Source of the DNA: Betaproteobacteria bacterium
GTDB lineage: Bacteria; Pseudomonadota; Gammaproteobacteria; Burkholderiales; SG8-39
Assembly (NCBI GenBank): GCA_019245555.1
Contig: JAFARH010000097.1
Coordinates: 1 to 8,063, forward strand
Reading direction: 5' to 3'
DNA length: 8,063 bases
The translations under genes were made by a program, and so were the position numbers. Below the pieces are notes generated by a model. It was not told the DNA's origin. It saw nothing but the letters and a program-made list of their open reading frames with translations, and did not search any database. This document shows positions 6,514-8,063 of the stretch, piece by piece; position 1 is the stretch's first letter; the number at the start of each line of letters is the position of its first letter.

Positions 6514-6529
6514 AGCAACCTCTATACCC
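6514..6529 (-). promoter_or_regulatory. Candidate sigma-54 (-24/-12) promoter for the yqjDEK-like operon
   Basis: On the minus strand, GG (6528-6527) is followed by exactly 10 bases and then GC (6516-6515), the invariant sigma-54 spacing. The -12 half is a full match, TTGCT (6518-6514). The -24 half keeps only GG and one more base, giving 8 of 12 fixed positions of TGGCACG-N4-TTGCW. A start near 6503 would leave a leader of about 23 nt ending at the strong yqjD ribosome binding site. The adjacent gene encodes a sigma-54 activator. The element overlaps the 3' end and stop of the 56-residue ORF. No activator-binding palindrome was identified. Confidence 0.35.
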
Positions 6530-6692
6530 GCCGGCGCCTGGAGCCGTTGCCGTTCCCGGGCACGTCGTTCGGGACACCGCGGCGCTCGGTGTCCTTCAAG
6601 CCCCGCTCGACGTCACTGGCAGCCTTGACGATGCGCCGGCGGCGCAGGAACCGCGACTTGGCGGGCACGAATTCCGGCTTTTGCCCCTTCAT
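6522..6692 (-). CDS. Small Arg-rich hypothetical protein (56 aa), coupled to the response regulator
   Basis: A 57-codon frame begins at an ATG (6692-6690) that overlaps the TGA of the sigma-54 regulator (6691-6689) in the classic ATGA arrangement and ends at TAG (6524-6522). The product starts MKGQKPEFVPAK and carries Arg runs at residues 17-20 and 52-55. Its middle reads ASDVERGLKDTERRG, followed by PNDVPGNGNG. It is strongly basic, has no membrane segment, and is rich in Gly/Asn/Pro toward the end. The 'DVxxGLxDTxRxG.PxDVP' pattern resembles small hypothetical proteins I recall from betaproteobacteria, but this is from memory and unchecked. The start-stop overlap and the absence of any other gene between the regulator and yqjD support it as real. 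Its ribosome binding site is weak, so it would rely on translational coupling. Function unknown. Confidence 0.6.
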   Translation of the reverse strand: MKGQKPEFVPAKSRFLRRRRIVKAASDVERGLKDTERRGVPNDVPGNGNGSRRRRV

Positions 6693-8063
6693 GCCGCATC
6701 CCGCCGGTCGTCGAAGTCGTTCTCGGCCGGCTGGCGCCGCTTGCCCATGTCCTCGCTCTTATAAGCAGCGAGGCGGTTGTAGAGCGTCTTCAGGCTGATG
6801 CCGAGCATGTCGGCGGCCTTGCGCTTCGAGCCGCACTCGGCGAGCGTCGCCTCGATCAACCGCCGGCTGACCTCGTCGAGCGTGCTGCCGACCCGTACCG
6901 AGAGGAGCGGCGCCGACTCGGGTTGCGCCACTGCCACCGGCGCGAGGTGCGCGTCGATCACTTCGTCCGCCAGGATGAACGCCCGTTGCACGTAGTTCTT
7001 GAGTTCCCGCACGTTGCCCGGCCAGCTGTGGGCGTAGAGCGCGGCAATCGTTGCCGGCGCAAAGCTCTTCTGCGCGCTCTCCTGCTTGTTCAGCACGTCG
7101 AGGAAATGCTGCGCCAGCAGCTCGATGTCGGTGCCGCGCTCGCGAAGTGGCGGCATCGCGATCGGGAACACGTTCAGCCGGTGATAGAGGTCCTCGCGCA
7201 ACTTGCCATCGCCGACCGCAGCCTCGGGGTTACGGTTGGTCGCGCAGATGATGCGGACGTCGGTCGAGATCGGCGTCGTGGTGCCGACGCGCATGAACGT
7301 GCCCGTCTCGAGCACGCGCAAGAGCTTCACCTGCAGCTCCTGCGGAATCTCGGTGATCTCGTCGAGGAACAGCGTGCCGCCATGGGCGCGCTCGAAGTAG
7401 CCCTTGTGCTGGCGATCTGCGCCGGTGAAGCTGCCTTTCTCGTGCCCGAAGAGCTCGCTTTCAATCAACTGCGGCGACACCGCGCCGCAGTTAAGCGGCA
7501 AGAACGGCGCGCGCTTCCTGCGGCTCATCTCGTGGACCGTCTGCGCAGCCAATTCCTTACCCGTGCCAGACTCGCCCACCAGTAGAACGGTCGCCGACGT
7601 CGGCGCGACGCGACCGAGCTGGTCGTAGAGCTTTTGCATCGGCGCGGACGAGCCGAGCAGGTGCCCATAGCGGCCGAGCTTGCGAAGTTCTTCGCGCAGC
7701 TCGCCGATCTCTTGGCGGAGCTCCCCCGTGCGCGGCACGCGGCGCAGGATGGACCGCAGGCGCTCGACATCGACGGGCTTGACCATATAGTCGGTCGCGC
7801 CGAGGCGCAGCGCCTGCACGGCGCTCTCGACGGAAGCGTGCCCGGTGATGAGCACGACCTCGGTCGTTTCCTTCGTTTCAAGATCGTTTACGAGTTCGAT
7901 ACCCTGACCGTCCGGCAGCTGCAGGTCGGTAAGCAAAACGTCCGGTTGCAGGCGCGACATGTGGATGCGCGCCGCGCGCAGCGAATCAGCCTGCGCGACG
8001 GTGAAGCCTTCGCCTTTCGCGAGCTCCGAAAGCCATTCCAGCGCTTCAGGATCGTCGTCTACG
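6689..8063 (-). CDS. Sigma-54-dependent NtrC-family response regulator (N-terminus cut by window edge)
   Basis: The frame runs off the right edge. The first visible codons encode VDDDPEALEWL, so only a handful of N-terminal residues are missing. Of 457 visible residues, 1-110 form a receiver with the acidic D2-D4, phospho-Asp D46 (VLLTDLQLPDG), T73 and K95. A coiled linker (about 111-133) leads to the AAA+ domain with Walker A GESGTGKE (163-170), sigma-54 contact loop GSFTGA (210-215; usually GAFTGA) and Walker B GGTLFLDE (228-235). The Arg-finger region and the WPGNVREL sensor II motif are also present. The C-terminal Fis-type helix-turn-helix (about 404-434) ends in SLKTLYNRLAAYK. When phosphorylated it should bind enhancer-like sites and drive sigma-54 promoters by ATP hydrolysis. 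It is followed, with an ATGA overlap, by the small ORF and then yqjD-like. The cognate kinase may be upstream outside the window or the hybrid kinase downstream; the sequence does not decide. Confidence 0.95.
   Translation of the reverse strand, partial: VDDDPEALEWLSELAKGEGFTVAQADSLRAARIHMSRLQPDVLLTDLQLPDGQGIELVNDLETKETTEVVLITGHASVESAVQALRLGATDYMVKPVDVERLRSILRRVPRTGELRQEIGELREELRKLGRYGHLLGSSAPMQKLYDQLGRVAPTSATVLLVGESGTGKELAAQTVHEMSRRKRAPFLPLNCGAVSPQLIESELFGHEKGSFTGADRQHKGYFERAHGGTLFLDEITEIPQELQVKLLRVLETGTFMRVGTTTPISTDVRIICATNRNPEAAVGDGKLREDLYHRLNVFPIAMPPLRERGTDIELLAQHFLDVLNKQESAQKSFAPATIAALYAHSWPGNVRELKNYVQRAFILADEVIDAHLAPVAVAQPESAPLLSVRVGSTLDEVSRRLIEATLAECGSKRKAADMLGISLKTLYNRLAAYKSEDMGKRRQPAENDFDDRRDAA

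Noticed and set aside
6505..6518. TTGC/GCAA inverted repeat before yqjD as a terminator or operator
   Set aside because: The arms are only 4 bases long and overlap the candidate -12 element, too short to support a separate call.
6505..6798. Plus-strand 97-codon frame across the regulator 3' end
   Set aside because: It has no motifs, has Arg/Pro/Ser-rich shadow composition, and opposes both the regulator C-terminus and the small coupled ORF.

Overview
The window is gene-dense, high-GC bacterial chromosome (roughly two-thirds G+C by eye) with almost no intergenic space. A YqjD/YqjE/YqjK-type membrane-protein cluster beside an NtrC-type sigma-54 activator, together with the codon use, suggests a proteobacterium, most likely a betaproteobacterium. 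That placement is inference. No rRNA, tRNA, insertion sequence, CRISPR array or prophage module was seen.

Left part (1-2512). The left edge carries the tail of a CheY-like receiver domain on the plus strand. It lacks the middle of the fold and runs straight into the end of the next gene, so it looks like a remnant. A minus-strand beta-hydroxyacid dehydrogenase (202-1062, 3-hydroxyisobutyrate dehydrogenase family) and a plus-strand 12-helix MFS transporter (1094-2512) diverge from only 31 bases. They plausibly form a small uptake-plus-oxidoreduction pair for an organic acid; the substrate cannot be read from the sequence.

Middle (2509-5379). A 956-residue membrane-bound hybrid histidine kinase lies on the minus strand: about eight transmembrane helices, two PAS-type sensor regions, HisKA, HATPase and a C-terminal receiver. 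Its stop codon shares a CTAG palindrome with the stop of the convergent MFS gene.

Right part (5431-8063). A tightly packed leftward unit runs from an NtrC-type sigma-54 response regulator, missing only its first few residues at the window edge. Next come a 56-codon Arg-rich small ORF that overlaps the regulator stop by ATGA, yqjD-like (DUF883), yqjE-like (DUF1469, 'phage holin III' superfamily) and a YqjK-like gene, again joined by ATGA. The kinase follows after 51 bases. A sigma-54-like -24/-12 element lies just before yqjD, which suggests, without proving it, that the neighbouring regulator drives this envelope-protein operon. The most worthwhile items are this regulator / small ORF / yqjDEK unit, the candidate sigma-54 promoter and the deleted receiver. 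I see no clear evidence of a wholly new defence or mobile system.
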